From: Clostridia bacterium UC5.1-1E11 | Lineage (GTDB): Bacteria; Bacillota; Clostridia; Oscillospirales; Acutalibacteraceae | NCBI GenBank assembly: GCA_001305115.1 | Contig: BCAA01000006.1 | Location: forward strand, 1-64,000 | Direction: 5' to 3' | Length of the DNA stretch: 64,000 nt | In this document: positions 27,787 to 36,603 of the stretch, piece by piece | How positions within the stretch are numbered: the first letter of the stretch is position 1 | Layout of the letters: each line of letters starts with the position of its first letter | The notes under the pieces: generated by a model | The model's input: the letters and a program-made list of their open reading frames with translations, nothing else | What the model was told of the DNA's origin: nothing | The model's database searches: none | Program-made: the position numbers and the translations under genes

Positions 27787-28416
27787 TTGGACCTTATTTC
27801 AAAAAAGGAACTTTTGGCACAAACTGGCATCTCCTACGGGCAGCTCTATCGTTGGAAACGGGCACGTCTGATCCCGGAGGAGTGGTTTTTGAAGCAATCT
27901 GCCTTTACTGGGCAGGAAACCTTCTTTCCCCGGGAACAAGTCCTGCGGCGTATTCAAGCGATACTCGATGCAAAGGACCAGTATTCGCTGGAAGAACTGG
28001 CAAAAATCCTTTCTCCTGAGGACTCCTCAGAACTTTACCCTGCGGATGCATTGGAACAAATGGAGGAAATCAGCGGGAGCCTTCTACCTGCAATCATTGC
28101 ATCCTGTCCCAAAGAAGCCTATAGCCTCGCCGAGATTACACTTTTCGCAGCCCTTTCTGAAACTGCGTGGAATCAAGACATTTCTCGGGAACACATGGAG
28201 GATCTCCTTCGCAGAGGCTCATCGATACTCTCCACCCTCAAGGGATTGGACTGGACTTGTACAGTATTTATTTCACATGGCATGTATCATCTTGCCTTTT
28301 CAAAAGGTACCGTACCAATCCAATTTGACTGTGAAATCCAGGTCTTAGATGTACGTCCCTTGGGAGAACTCTCCAATCAGATGAAACTTCGGTATCAAAA
28401 CATACGAAATTGTTAG
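27787..28416 (+). CDS. YhbD-like DUF4004 HTH regulator next to a bactofilin
   Basis: This 209-residue protein has an N-terminal MerR-like helix-turn-helix (DLISKKELLAQTGISYGQLY, then RWKRARLIPEEWF and TGQETFFPREQVLRRI). This is the signature of the Bacillus subtilis YhbD/DUF4004 family, whose gene precedes the bactofilin genes yhbE and yhbF. The same pairing is seen here. The start is the TTG at 27787, eight bases after GAAGGTG; the frame extends further upstream only through the operator. The C-terminal 140 residues have no named domain. The perfect inverted repeat over its own promoter suggests autoregulation. Confidence 0.85.
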   Translation: MDLISKKELLAQTGISYGQLYRWKRARLIPEEWFLKQSAFTGQETFFPREQVLRRIQAILDAKDQYSLEELAKILSPEDSSELYPADALEQMEEISGSLLPAIIASCPKEAYSLAEITLFAALSETAWNQDISREHMEDLLRRGSSILSTLKGLDWTCTVFISHGMYHLAFSKGTVPIQFDCEIQVLDVRPLGELSNQMKLRYQNIRNC

Positions 28417-28428
28417 GAGGAATCGGAT

Positions 28429-29043
28429 ATGCAGGATATACGAATTGATGGGATTGGAAAAATTCCAGGGGGAAGCTTTGGCCGGCTTGTGATCGATGGC
28501 GTCGGCGAATGTATTGGAGATTTGGAAGCGGATACGCTCAAAGTGGATGGGTTGCTCAAATGCCGTGGGGCGGTTACAGTAAAAGAGCTAAATTGCGACG
28601 GCACTGCGCGCTTCGACAAAGACATCCAGGCTGGACGTCTTTCTGTGGATGGACTTCTAGCAATGACGAACGGCTCTAAATTGGAAGCAGACGAAGTCCT
28701 CTGTGACGGAAGCATCAGCATGGATGGACAGATCTGTGCGGATACTGTTCAGGCAGACGGATTGATTCGCGCACGAGAAATTGTGGGAGATCGCATTATC
28801 ATTCAATCCTACCTGGGAACATGGGGAAAGCTTTTTACAAAAGGCGGTTCCAAGATCGAACTGATTGAAGCCACTTATGTAGAATTGAAGGGTGTTACCG
28901 CACAGACCGTCAATGGCAGCCGAGTGGTCATTGGCCCAAAATGTCAGATCGAGCATCTGGACTGTAATGGAACACTGTCCATCGACCCAAGTGCCACAGT
29001 ACAACATATCACCGGAGAATATACCATATATGATAAAGAGTAA
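28429..29043 (+). CDS. bactofilin-family polymer-forming protein (YhbE/YhbF-like)
   Basis: This 204-residue protein is built of short repeating beta-strands with a VDG/CDG rhythm (LVIDGVGECIGDLEADTLKV, LSVDGLL, VLCDGSISMDGQ, VQADGLI), the right-handed beta-helix pattern of bactofilins and DUF583. Bactofilins polymerise without nucleotide and scaffold cell-envelope processes. It starts 12 bp after the YhbD-like gene with GGAGG, so the two form an operon. Unlike B. subtilis, only one bactofilin follows. Its cellular role here is unknown. Confidence 0.85.
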   Translation: MQDIRIDGIGKIPGGSFGRLVIDGVGECIGDLEADTLKVDGLLKCRGAVTVKELNCDGTARFDKDIQAGRLSVDGLLAMTNGSKLEADEVLCDGSISMDGQICADTVQADGLIRAREIVGDRIIIQSYLGTWGKLFTKGGSKIELIEATYVELKGVTAQTVNGSRVVIGPKCQIEHLDCNGTLSIDPSATVQHITGEYTIYDKE

Positions 29044-29179
29044 AGCCGATTCTCCCTCTGTTGTAAATCCTTTTTACGTATGAACCTATCTTAAGAATAA
29101 CCGGCAAAAAGCCTTCTTTCAAGAACACTTCTTTGATCCGTTGCATAAAATGGACGAAAAGAAAAAAGGGGGCTCCAAA

Positions 29180-30079
29180 TTGAAAGCGCATACGCCCGAA
29201 CAAACGGCTCTCCGGGTTTCCTCTGTCAGTATTGTGGGCAACATTCTGCTTTCGGGCTTTAAACTTTTTGCAGGTTTTGCCGCAAGGTCTAGTGCCCTAA
29301 TCTCCGATGCTGTCCATTCGGCCTCCGATGTGTTCAGCACAGTTGTGGTTATGGTTGGAATAAAAGTTGCACACCGGGCGGCAGACAAAAGCCACCCTTA
29401 TGGACATGAGCGGATGGAATGTGTCGCCGCTATGTTATTGGCAGTATTATTGGCAGCTACTGGCTTTGGAATTGGTGCGACCGGAATCTCGCAAATTTTT
29501 TCCGGCAGGTATCTTCCACCCGCCCCGGGACTTCTGGCCTTGGCTGCTGCCGGAATTTCCATTCTGACCAAAGAAGCCATGTTCTGGTATACATATTTCG
29601 CAGCAAAACGTATCCATTCCAGCGCATTGATGGCGGACGCATGGCATCATCGGTCGGATGCACTTTCCTCCATCGGAAGTTTTGCCGGAATTCTTGGCGC
29701 GCGCTTAGGACTCCCTATTTTAGACCCGCTTGCAAGCGTTGGGATTTGTCTGTTCATTCTAAAGGCCGCCTGGGATATTTTTCGTGATGCGATCGGCAAA
29801 ATGACTGACCATTCCTGTGACGATGTAACAGTCGCAAAGCTACAGGAGCTCATCCTAAAGCAGGAGGGTGTTCTTGGCATTGACGATTTGAAAACGCGCC
29901 TGTTTGGTGACCGAATATATGTAGACATCGAAATTCGGGCAGATGGAAACAAAACACTGACCGAAGCACACGCCATTGCGCAGAGGACCCATGACGCTGT
30001 AGAAGCGTATTTCCCCACAGTAAAGCATTGTATGATTCATGTCAATCCTATGGTGCTAGAGATACCGATTAAACGGTAA
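29180..30079 (+). CDS. cation diffusion facilitator family transporter
   Basis: This 299-residue protein has six predicted membrane helices. The metal-site motifs are SDAVHSASDVFS in helix 2 and ADAWHHRSDALSS in helix 5, the paired HxxxD/DxxxD sites of Zn/Mn/Fe-exporting CDF proteins. A C-terminal cytoplasmic ferredoxin-like domain follows (VDIEIRADGNKTLTEAHAIA). The TTG at 29180 has AGGGGG seven bases upstream and is preferred. An in-frame ATG at 29150 has no ribosome binding site. Metal specificity cannot be read from the sequence. Terminator downstream at 30126. Confidence 0.9.
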   Translation: MKAHTPEQTALRVSSVSIVGNILLSGFKLFAGFAARSSALISDAVHSASDVFSTVVVMVGIKVAHRAADKSHPYGHERMECVAAMLLAVLLAATGFGIGATGISQIFSGRYLPPAPGLLALAAAGISILTKEAMFWYTYFAAKRIHSSALMADAWHHRSDALSSIGSFAGILGARLGLPILDPLASVGICLFILKAAWDIFRDAIGKMTDHSCDDVTVAKLQELILKQEGVLGIDDLKTRLFGDRIYVDIEIRADGNKTLTEAHAIAQRTHDAVEAYFPTVKHCMIHVNPMVLEIPIKR

Positions 30080-30125
30080 ACCGCTCTGTGAAGGATAGAA
30101 GGTCCCGCATCTTCTTTCCAAACAA

Positions 30126-30168
30126 AAGCCCCCTGAAACGGTTTTTTACCATTTCAGGGGGCTTCATC
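30126..30168. terminator. bidirectional terminator between CDF transporter and mgtE
   Basis: AAGCCCCCTGAAA and TTTCAGGGGGCTT form a 13-bp perfect stem between two convergent genes, with A/T-rich flanks on both sides. Confidence 0.9.
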
Positions 30169-30171
30169 ATT

Positions 30172-31521
30172 TTATAACCCCAACAATGCCTGTGCGACAG
30201 AAAAGTAAATTACAAGCGAGCATGCATCGACAATCGTCGTAATCAGCGGAGCTGCCATAATAGCAGGATCGGCATGCAATACCTTCGCCAGCATGGGAAG
30301 AACGCCTCCGATGGTTTTGGCCATCATCACGGTCGCCAAGAGTGCAATCGCCACGGTCAAGGCAATTCCCTCCTGTCCGGGGTAGAAGATCGCCAGACGT
30401 ACAAAATTCACCGCACTCAAAACGATCCCCACCAACAGGCTGACCCGTAGTTCTTTCCAGAGCACACGAAAAAAGTCGTGGAAGGCAATCTCTCCCACCG
30501 CCATACCACGGATAATCAAAGTGCTGCTCTGACTCCCCGCATTTCCACCTGTATCGGTCAACATCGGAATAAAAGTGACCAATAAGGGCATGGCAGCAAA
30601 GGCCGCTTCAAATTTTCCAAGAATTCCACCGGTAATCATCCCGGAAACCATCAGTACCAACAACCATACAATGCGATTCTTTGCGAGTATAAAAACATTG
30701 GTCTTGAGGTATGGCTTCTCCGAGGGCCGCATTGCAGCCATCTTTTCAAAATCCTCTGTAGCCTCTTCTTCCAATACATCCATGCCATCGTCGAAAGTCA
30801 CCATACCAACCAGACGGTTTTCATGGTCCACTACAGGCATGGAAAGGAAATCGTACCGCATCATCCGTTGAACAGCCTTTTCCCGATCCTCCAAGGTTGT
30901 TGCGGTAATTACATCCGGTTCCATAATCGTTTCGACGGTAACATCATCATCGGCCAAAAGCAGCTCCTTTACCGTGATAACCCCCTGCAAAAAGCGCTGC
31001 TCATCGATGACATAAGCTGTATAGATGGATTCGCAATCTGCACCTGTGCGGCGAATGCGTTGAATGGCATCCCTGACAGTCATATCCTTGCGCAAGTCGA
31101 TAAACTCTGCTGTCATGATGCTTCCAACCGAATTTTCCGGGTAGTTCAAAAAGGTATTGATCTGCTTACGTGTTTCCGGTCGGGCACTCCTCAAAACACG
31201 CTTGACCACATTGGCAGGCATCTCTTCCAGCATGTCCACCACATCGTCTACGAACAGTTCTTCAACCATCTCCGAGAGCTCTGTGTCGGTGAACGAGTCC
31301 ACCATGACCTGCTGCATATCCGGAGACAGATTCGAAAACACCTCGGCTGCCAGTTCCTTGGGCAACGTGCGAAAAGCGATAACCGCATTTTCCTTTGACA
31401 AACCTTCGATAAATTCGGCGATATCCACCTCATTTTCTCTTGTCATGGCTGCCCGCAGCGTAAGATACTCTTTTTGCTCCAAAAGGTTTTGAAAGGCATT
31501 CAAACGATCCATTCTCTCCAT
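30172..31521 (-). CDS. mgtE: MgtE magnesium transporter
   Basis: This 449-residue protein has an N-terminal MgtE_N superhelical domain (1-130) and two CBS domains (about 135-255: GSIMTAEFIDL, then TIMEPDVITATT). Five membrane helices with the selectivity region MLTDTGGNAGSQSS follow. The protein is a Mg2+ channel gated by cytosolic Mg2+ through the N and CBS domains. RBS AGGAGG lies before the ATG. A ~250-base leader with an attenuator-like hairpin lies upstream (31576-31604), though no known Mg2+ riboswitch could be assigned. Frame intact and length typical. Confidence 0.95.
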   Translation of the reverse strand: MERMDRLNAFQNLLEQKEYLTLRAAMTRENEVDIAEFIEGLSKENAVIAFRTLPKELAAEVFSNLSPDMQQVMVDSFTDTELSEMVEELFVDDVVDMLEEMPANVVKRVLRSARPETRKQINTFLNYPENSVGSIMTAEFIDLRKDMTVRDAIQRIRRTGADCESIYTAYVIDEQRFLQGVITVKELLLADDDVTVETIMEPDVITATTLEDREKAVQRMMRYDFLSMPVVDHENRLVGMVTFDDGMDVLEEEATEDFEKMAAMRPSEKPYLKTNVFILAKNRIVWLLVLMVSGMITGGILGKFEAAFAAMPLLVTFIPMLTDTGGNAGSQSSTLIIRGMAVGEIAFHDFFRVLWKELRVSLLVGIVLSAVNFVRLAIFYPGQEGIALTVAIALLATVMMAKTIGGVLPMLAKVLHADPAIMAAPLITTIVDACSLVIYFSVAQALLGL

Positions 31522-31575
31522 TGGGTTCTCCTCCTGTCTTTATTTTACAGGGAGGAAGCCGCCAAAGGAACAAAA

Positions 31576-31604
31576 CATAAGGGGATTGTGCACATCCCCT
31601 TATG
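31576..31604 (-). terminator. hairpin in the mgtE leader, possible attenuator
   Basis: CATAAGGGGAT and ATCCCCTTATG form a perfect 11-bp stem with a seven-base loop. On the minus strand it is followed by TTTTGTTCC and then, 40 bases later, by the mgtE ribosome binding site. This is the place expected for leader control. Confidence 0.55.
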
Positions 31605-31946
31605 GCAACATCTCTTCGCAAACTTTCAGCAGAAACACCTCGGAAAAACCGATGGCCCAACCGCTGTTCTACGCCAAGAAACGTCTTTGTCCTGTGCCGT
31701 ACTTCGTCCACAAAGGTCCACCGATTTTCCCTCCTTTGATTCATTTCAGCCGAATTTTTGCCTATTTCGTCTGTATTTAGAGAATATCACGTTTTATCTT
31801 TCTTTTCAAGGGAATCTCTCATGTTTTAACAATTTTACACAATTTTTAGGAATCGTACAGAAATACAATCTGTACGCCATTTATTTTTGTTTTCTTTTGG
31901 TTGCACCTGAAAGGATTCCTTATCAAATCATTCACGAAATCTGGAC

Positions 31947-31988
31947 ATTGGAAGAGCCGCCGCCCATAAGGGCGGCGGCTCTTCCAAT
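31947..31988. repeat. 19-bp perfect palindromic hairpin without U-tail
   Basis: ATTGGAAGAGCCGCCGCCC is mirrored exactly after the four-base loop ATAA. The GC-rich stem is very stable, but neither side has a T-run, so it is not a standard terminator. Confidence 0.85.
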
Positions 31989-32344
31989 ACAGACAACCGT
32001 GCCTGCTGTCTGCCTTCTGGGACCGTTGTGGGATATTTCGATCGTTCGTTCCCATCGCGGCCTTATGATCGATGGCTATTGTGTGTATTGTCTTTTAATC
32101 CTATCCCGATAAAAAACAAATACCATGATTGTGATTGACCGTCTCACCGTCCTTACCGATTGTGTCCAGCAATCACAAATTGCTCATTCACCTGTTCCAC
32201 TTTTCTACCCTCGTATTCGCTCAACCAACGACAGGAAACTCCAGGAGGAACAAAAGCTTTCTCAAAGCCTTTGTTCCCACTCTTTACCGCCCTCTAAGTC
32301 TCATAGAAGTAGAGCGGTGCTGTCAGAGTGAACACCAGACACGC

Positions 32345-32572
32345 ATTTCAATCCACACCTCCCCATGGAAGGCGACTGTTTACCCGGTGGTTCCACCACA
32401 GAGTTTTTCTCTTTCCATCCACATCACCCTTGGAAAACCTGCATTAAAAAGGTCTATTCATTTCTGAAAAAACCTTTTTGTAAGATTCTTTCCAAGAGTG
32501 ACGGCTCTGGGGGCTGGCCTGGGCATATGGGGTGTTGTATTTCAATCCTCGCGTTCTTGCGAACAACGACCT
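32345..32572 (-). CRISPR. degenerate type I-C-like CRISPR-like repeats, minus orientation
   Basis: ATTTCAATCCACACCTCCCC (32345), a diverged CTTTCCATCCACATCACCC (32411), a very weak copy near 32475 and ATTTCAATCCTCGCG (32539) are spaced 66, 64 and 64 bases. Their complements end in GATTGAAAT like the repeats at 26 kb and 38 kb. GGCGAC and AACGAC close the first and last repeats. No cas genes are near. Confidence 0.55.
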
Positions 32573-32966
32573 TTTCATAATCCCAAAAATAGGAACTAAA
32601 AATCAATGTTTATATCTCAATGATGAAACGCGATACCTTCACCCCCAGTTACCCACTTGTTTTCTAAAAAAGTCTCTTTGTTCTTGCCAACAACTGTTTC
32701 TCGAAGGATAGGCAAAGCATGGATGCCCTTGGGGCATGCTCTATCCCTTTTTCAGAAACCTCAGCTAATCCATCTTTTGTTTTTATTCATATCACATTCC
32801 ATACGAAATTGCAATCCTGTTTTTCTACAATTGCACATGACCCGACAACTGTTTCCGATTCTTTTGATTTTCTTTCAACTTCTTAAAAGAAACGACCATC
32901 TCCTTTGCTAGCCATCCATCTTTTCTCTTCCCACATTTCCTTCCCGTTTGATTCTGATTTTTGCTA

Positions 32967-32995
32967 TTGATTCACGTGTACAGAATCTATATAAT
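32967..32995 (+). promoter_or_regulatory. promoter of the purine permease gene
   Basis: TTGATT (32967) and TATAAT (32990) with a 17-base spacer lie about 220 bases before the permease ATG. Confidence 0.65.
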
Positions 32996-33213
32996 AGAAG
33001 TATCTATTTCCTTCTTTGGCGGGGCGCCCTTGTGATTCATGTTCTGCAAATTCTCCTGCTGTCCTCTATACAGAAAAAGATAGCGGCCGCTTCCCATCTC
33101 TTCTGCGAAAAATGGCTTTTCATGGAGAAATTTGTTTTGAGCAATCCATGTTGCGGTATTTCTCGGCCATCCTGTCGAATAAGGAAGAAAAAACGTTTGA
33201 GGAGTGTGACCCC

Positions 33214-34586
33214 ATGGCAAAGGAATCCACTGTATCCCGGAAAGACTTCTTCAAGTTGAAGGAGAACAAGACCACGGTACGCACAGAGATTGTGGCCGGC
33301 CTGACCACCTTCTTTACGATGGCGTACATCATCTTCGTCAACCCCTCCATCCTGGGTACCACCGGCATGGACACAGGCGCAATTATGCTGGCAACCTGTA
33401 TCTCGGCTGCCATTGGCACCCTGTTGATGGGCCTCTTATCCAACTATCCGTTGGCGCAGGCACCTGGTATGGGCTTGAATGCGTTCTTTGCATTCACTAT
33501 CTGCGGCACATACGGGTACTCCTGGCAGGCTGGTTTGGCCGCTGTTTTTATCTCCGGTTTGATCTTTATCCTTCTGACCGCTACCGGTGGCAGAGAAGCG
33601 ATTGTAAATGCAATTCCGCTGCCCATTAAAAAAGCGATCAGCGGTGGCATTGGCCTGTTCATTGCAATTGTCGCTTTGATTAATGCGGGGATTGTTGCAA
33701 ACAGTGACTCTACTTTGATTACTCTCGGAAATTTCAGCGATCCAAAGGTACTGCTTGCTGTAATTGGAATCGTAATCACCACGGTCCTTGTGGTATGGCA
33801 TGTCAAAGGCGGCCTGTTTATCAGCATCCTGATCACAACCGTTGTCGGCGCAATCATGCAGTTTGGATTTGGCGCAAATGTGGGGATTGCAAAGGGCCTG
33901 TCTGTCGGCAATTCTCTGGCCCCAACCTTTGGCCAGTTCCTCGGCGGCTTTGGTGAGTTGCTCAAGTTGGACCAGGGAATCGGCGTTGCCATTTTCTCCC
34001 TGATTTCCGTTTTGATTTCTTTGACCATGGTCGACATGTTCGACACCGTTGGTACACTGTATGGTACTGCGAGCAAAGCTGGATTCCTGACAAAGGACGG
34101 CAAGCTGCCGGGCGCAACAAGGCTCTGATGGCAGACGCTATTGCAACTTCGGTTGGCGCTGTCCTGGGCACTTCGACAGTCACCACCTATGTAGAATCCA
34201 GTTCCGGTATTTCTGAAGGCGGCCGAACCGGTTTGACCAGCGTCACGACGGCTATCTGTTTTGTTTTGGCGATATTCCTCGCGCCTTTCCTCGGATTTGT
34301 TCCGGGCGCTGCGACATACCCCGTGCTGGTACTGGTTGGCGTTATGATGATGGGCGGCGTCCGTGATATCGACTGGAACGACATGGAGATCGCCATTCCG
34401 TGCTTCCTCACCATTGCCATGATGCCGTTTGCCTACAGCATTTCCGAAGGCATTGCCTTTGGTTGCATCAGCTATACAATCATCAAACTGGTCCGTGGCA
34501 AAGCCAAAGAGGTCCATCCGGTTATGTACGCGATTTCGATTCTCTTCTTGATCCGCTACGTGCTCCAGTACATCCATATTGTATAA
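33214..34586 (+). CDS. AzgA-type NCS2 purine permease (frameshifted in this sequence)
   Basis: About 457 residues with 12-14 membrane segments. The N-terminal RTEIVAGLTTFFTMAYIIFV, followed by NPSIL, APGMGLNAFFAF and the late TVTTYVESSSGISEGGRTG are diagnostic for AzgA/PbuG/PbuO hypoxanthine, guanine or adenine permeases. The frame breaks near 34113-34120, where one missing A in GCAACAAGG restores GANKALMADAIATS. RBS GAGGAG lies before the ATG at 33214. The exact base specificity is not determined. The gene stands alone with its own promoter and terminator. Confidence 0.9.
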
Positions 34587-34615
34587 GTTTCCCACATTTG
34601 TTCATATATCTAAAA

Positions 34616-34650
34616 ACCCCCGCTGCAACCCATGCAGCGGGGGTTCATTG
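34616..34650. terminator. bidirectional terminator after the purine permease
   Basis: ACCCCCGCTGCA and TGCAGCGGGGGT pair around a five-base loop, followed by TTCATTGTTTTT. Convergent with the VanZ-like gene. Confidence 0.85.
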
Positions 34651-34703
34651 TTTTTCTATGCGAAGCCACCTATTATGCCTATCAAATTCTACATTTTTAT
34701 TGC

Positions 34704-35279
34704 TCATTTCGGATTCATGGTTTTGTCATTGGAAGAGGCCATTCCGAGCATAGCATGCCACCATCGCTTCTCACTCAGACAATGGTTTAACAGAACAAAG
34801 ACGCCGTAACCAAGAACGCCTCCCAACACATTCATGATGACATCGTCAATATCTGCAGACCGTCCTGTGAAATACTGCAATGTCTCAATCATCACAGTTA
34901 TGCCAAACGCTCCTAAAACCGTTTTCCAAAGGGCGCGAAGCCTTTGGAATACCATGGGCAATAATACTCCAAAGGGGATAAACATGAAAACATTCAGCAC
35001 CAGCTGGCTGACCATATCCCTGATCCCCATCTCGTAAGGATGCCGTATCCATTCGAAAGGCGCCAGATTCAGAAAATGGTATGTTGGCGCAAAATCAATG
35101 CCCCCAATGAGAAGAGTCGCATCCAAGACCAGAATCGTAAAGCACAACCATGCATACACCGTCAAGTGCCGCCAAACGGGACGGCGCTCCTTTCGATGCC
35201 ACAAATAATAAGGCAAATAGAGAAATCCCCCCAGAAGCAATGAAAAGGGCACTCCTACCATCAACACACCCAAAAACAT
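34704..35279 (-). CDS. VanZ-like membrane protein
   Basis: This 191-residue protein has about five hydrophobic helices. It carries the VanZ-family pattern NVFMFIPFGVLLPMVF, then IETLQYFTGRSADIDDVIMNVLGG. VanZ relatives are linked to teicoplanin resistance in enterococci, but most homologues are of unknown function. Nothing around this gene suggests a glycopeptide-resistance operon. The ATG has GGTGGTG upstream. Single gene with its own spacer. Confidence 0.85.
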   Translation of the reverse strand: MFLGVLMVGVPFSLLLGGFLYLPYYLWHRKERRPVWRHLTVYAWLCFTILVLDATLLIGGIDFAPTYHFLNLAPFEWIRHPYEMGIRDMVSQLVLNVFMFIPFGVLLPMVFQRLRALWKTVLGAFGITVMIETLQYFTGRSADIDDVIMNVLGGVLGYGVFVLLNHCLSEKRWWHAMLGMASSNDKTMNPK

Positions 35280-35430
35280 TGATACACCACCTATTTAACA
35301 TATGTAATATCTGTATTATTTTGAATAGTACAGTTTAAGTATGGCATATTTCCTTTTTTCTGTCAAGCGGTAAAATACGGGAACCAAGGAGAGGCTTCCA
35401 TGCAGGATTTCATAAAAAAGCACATAAGGT

Positions 35431-35484
35431 AACGCCCTAAATCACATTGTTTGATGACTGTGATTCAGGGCGCATCATTTTGTT
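35431..35484. terminator. bidirectional hairpin terminator
   Basis: CGCCCTAAATCACA and TGTGATTCAGGGCG form a 14-bp stem with one mismatch and a 12-base loop, followed by a T-rich tail. It serves the HAAS/PadR operon that ends at 35538. Confidence 0.75.
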
Positions 35485-35537
35485 TTATATGTTTTTTGTA
35501 AAGTCCATTCCCGTATATCCTCGCTGTAAGAGGCCAT

Positions 35538-36046
35538 TTATCCACGGGAGGATCTTTCTCTTTTTCGATGCCACAGATAAAATGCTATGCATATTCCACA
35601 CAGGAGTAACGGCACCAATAGAGCAACCAGATTGAAGGAACCTGCCACAAAGATGGAGGTCGGGCCGTCCGCACCGCCGATTATTGCGATATCCCCGGAA
35701 GGAGCAGAATGCATATCGAAATTCCCCATTATTGCATGAAGCAGTGCTGGGAAAAGAAAACTGTCAATTACCTGCCAAAGCGCCAATACGCCAAAAAAAT
35801 TCCACCGATGAAGAGTATCCAATCCAACGCTGTACGATGGGGAAGCAACTGGTCGGAAAAATTCTCATGGAATTCTGCTGCTACCTTCTCGGGAGCCCCC
35901 ATATCTGCAATAATTTGTTCTTGGGATTCTCCCGCCTCCATGCGGACGATAAAGTCGTTCAACAAATCGTTTTTTATCCGCCTTTTAGTCTTATGAGGTA
36001 AGCGCAAATTCCGCACAATTGCGCGGACATAGGTTTCTTTTGTCAT
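35538..36046 (-). CDS. HAAS-domain membrane protein with a GGADGPT motif (frameshifted)
   Basis: About 169 residues after rejoining. Residues 1-75 resemble the HAAS/DUF1700 helical domain usually encoded next to PadR regulators (LPHKTKRRIKNDLLNDFIVR, then MGAPEKVAAEF). Two or three membrane helices follow. Between them lies IAIIGGADGPTSIFVAG, a motif known from the beta subunit of Na+-translocating decarboxylases. A break in the A7 run 35793-35799 splits the gene; one extra T on the coding strand joins IGGIFFGVLALWQVIDS. It starts 2 bp after the PadR stop, so they are translationally coupled. Function unknown; it may be an envelope sensor or target of PadR. Confidence 0.7.
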
Positions 36047-36048
36047 CT

Positions 36049-36393
36049 TTATTCGTCCTCCCCTTGTAAAAAATGATTGGCTACACCGTCAAATCTGCGC
36101 CATAATCCCAATAGCTCTTTCAAAGCAATGTTCCCTTCGGGTGTACAACGGTAATACTTCTTGGCTACGCTCTTGTCCTCTGGGACACTCCATTCCGACA
36201 CGATCAGGCCGTCGTCTTCCAAACGGTACAAGATGGGATAGAGCGTTCCTTCCTTGATGCGGAACAGGCCTCCACTCTCTTGATCAAGGCGTTGCAGGAG
36301 TTGGTAGCCATAAGCGCGTCCCTGGCTCAAAAGCTTAAGGACAATAATCTCCAGCAGTCCGCGCTTGAGCTGCCGCTCATATCGCACATCCAT
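36049..36393 (-). CDS. PadR-family transcriptional regulator
   Basis: This 114-residue protein has a winged helix typical of PadR: RGLLEIIVLKLLSQGRAYGY, IKEGTLYPILYRLEDDGLI, then a wing with KKYYRCTPEG. PadR repressors bind short AT-rich palindromes and respond to small hydrophobic molecules or antibiotics. A perfect TATTTAGTA inverted repeat lies 22 bp upstream of its start, fitting autorepression. It forms an operon with the HAAS membrane protein. Confidence 0.92.
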   Translation of the reverse strand: MDVRYERQLKRGLLEIIVLKLLSQGRAYGYQLLQRLDQESGGLFRIKEGTLYPILYRLEDDGLIVSEWSVPEDKSVAKKYYRCTPEGNIALKELLGLWRRFDGVANHFLQGEDE

Positions 36394-36414
36394 TTCTTTT
36401 CTCCTGTTCTCAAT

Positions 36415-36433
36415 TATTTAGTATTACTAAATA
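36415..36433. promoter_or_regulatory. PadR operator candidate
   Basis: TATTTAGTA and TACTAAATA form a perfect 9-1-9 inverted repeat just upstream of padR. A further partial ATATTAGTAT copy adjoins it, suggesting two binding registers. Confidence 0.7.
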
Positions 36434-36536
36434 TTAGTATATGCAAAACACCCCATTTGTCAACCCCCTATCCCAAAGGTTTTCTAAATTTCTACCATCA
36501 GGCCCCTGGAAAAAGGGCGATAAAGACTCCTACAGG

Positions 36537-36566
36537 TTGAGTCTTGGGGTATAAAAATGTTATAAT
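36537..36566 (+). promoter_or_regulatory. promoter of rsmE
   Basis: TTGAGT (36537) and TATAAT (36561) are separated by 18 bases, 38 bp before the rsmE ATG. Confidence 0.6.
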
Positions 36567-36603
36567 TATGAATGAGATAATAAGATCATAAAGGGGAATC
36601 GTC

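Larger units (their letters stand above)
31605..33213. other. 1.6 kb gene-free region between mgtE and the purine permease
   Basis: No credible gene is present. It holds the distal mgtE leader, a 19-bp perfect palindromic hairpin (31947-31988), a four-unit degenerate CRISPR-like array on the minus strand (32345-32572), AT-rich sequence, and the promoter and 218-base leader of the permease gene at 33214. No purine riboswitch signature is visible in that leader. Confidence 0.7.

Noticed and set aside
32996-33213. Purine riboswitch before the NCS2 permease
   Set aside because: The conserved core and paired loops of the purine aptamer are not visible in this leader.
34704-35279. Glycopeptide resistance locus because of the VanZ-like gene
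   Set aside because: No vanHAX, vanRS or vanY genes are nearby; VanZ-like proteins are widespread.
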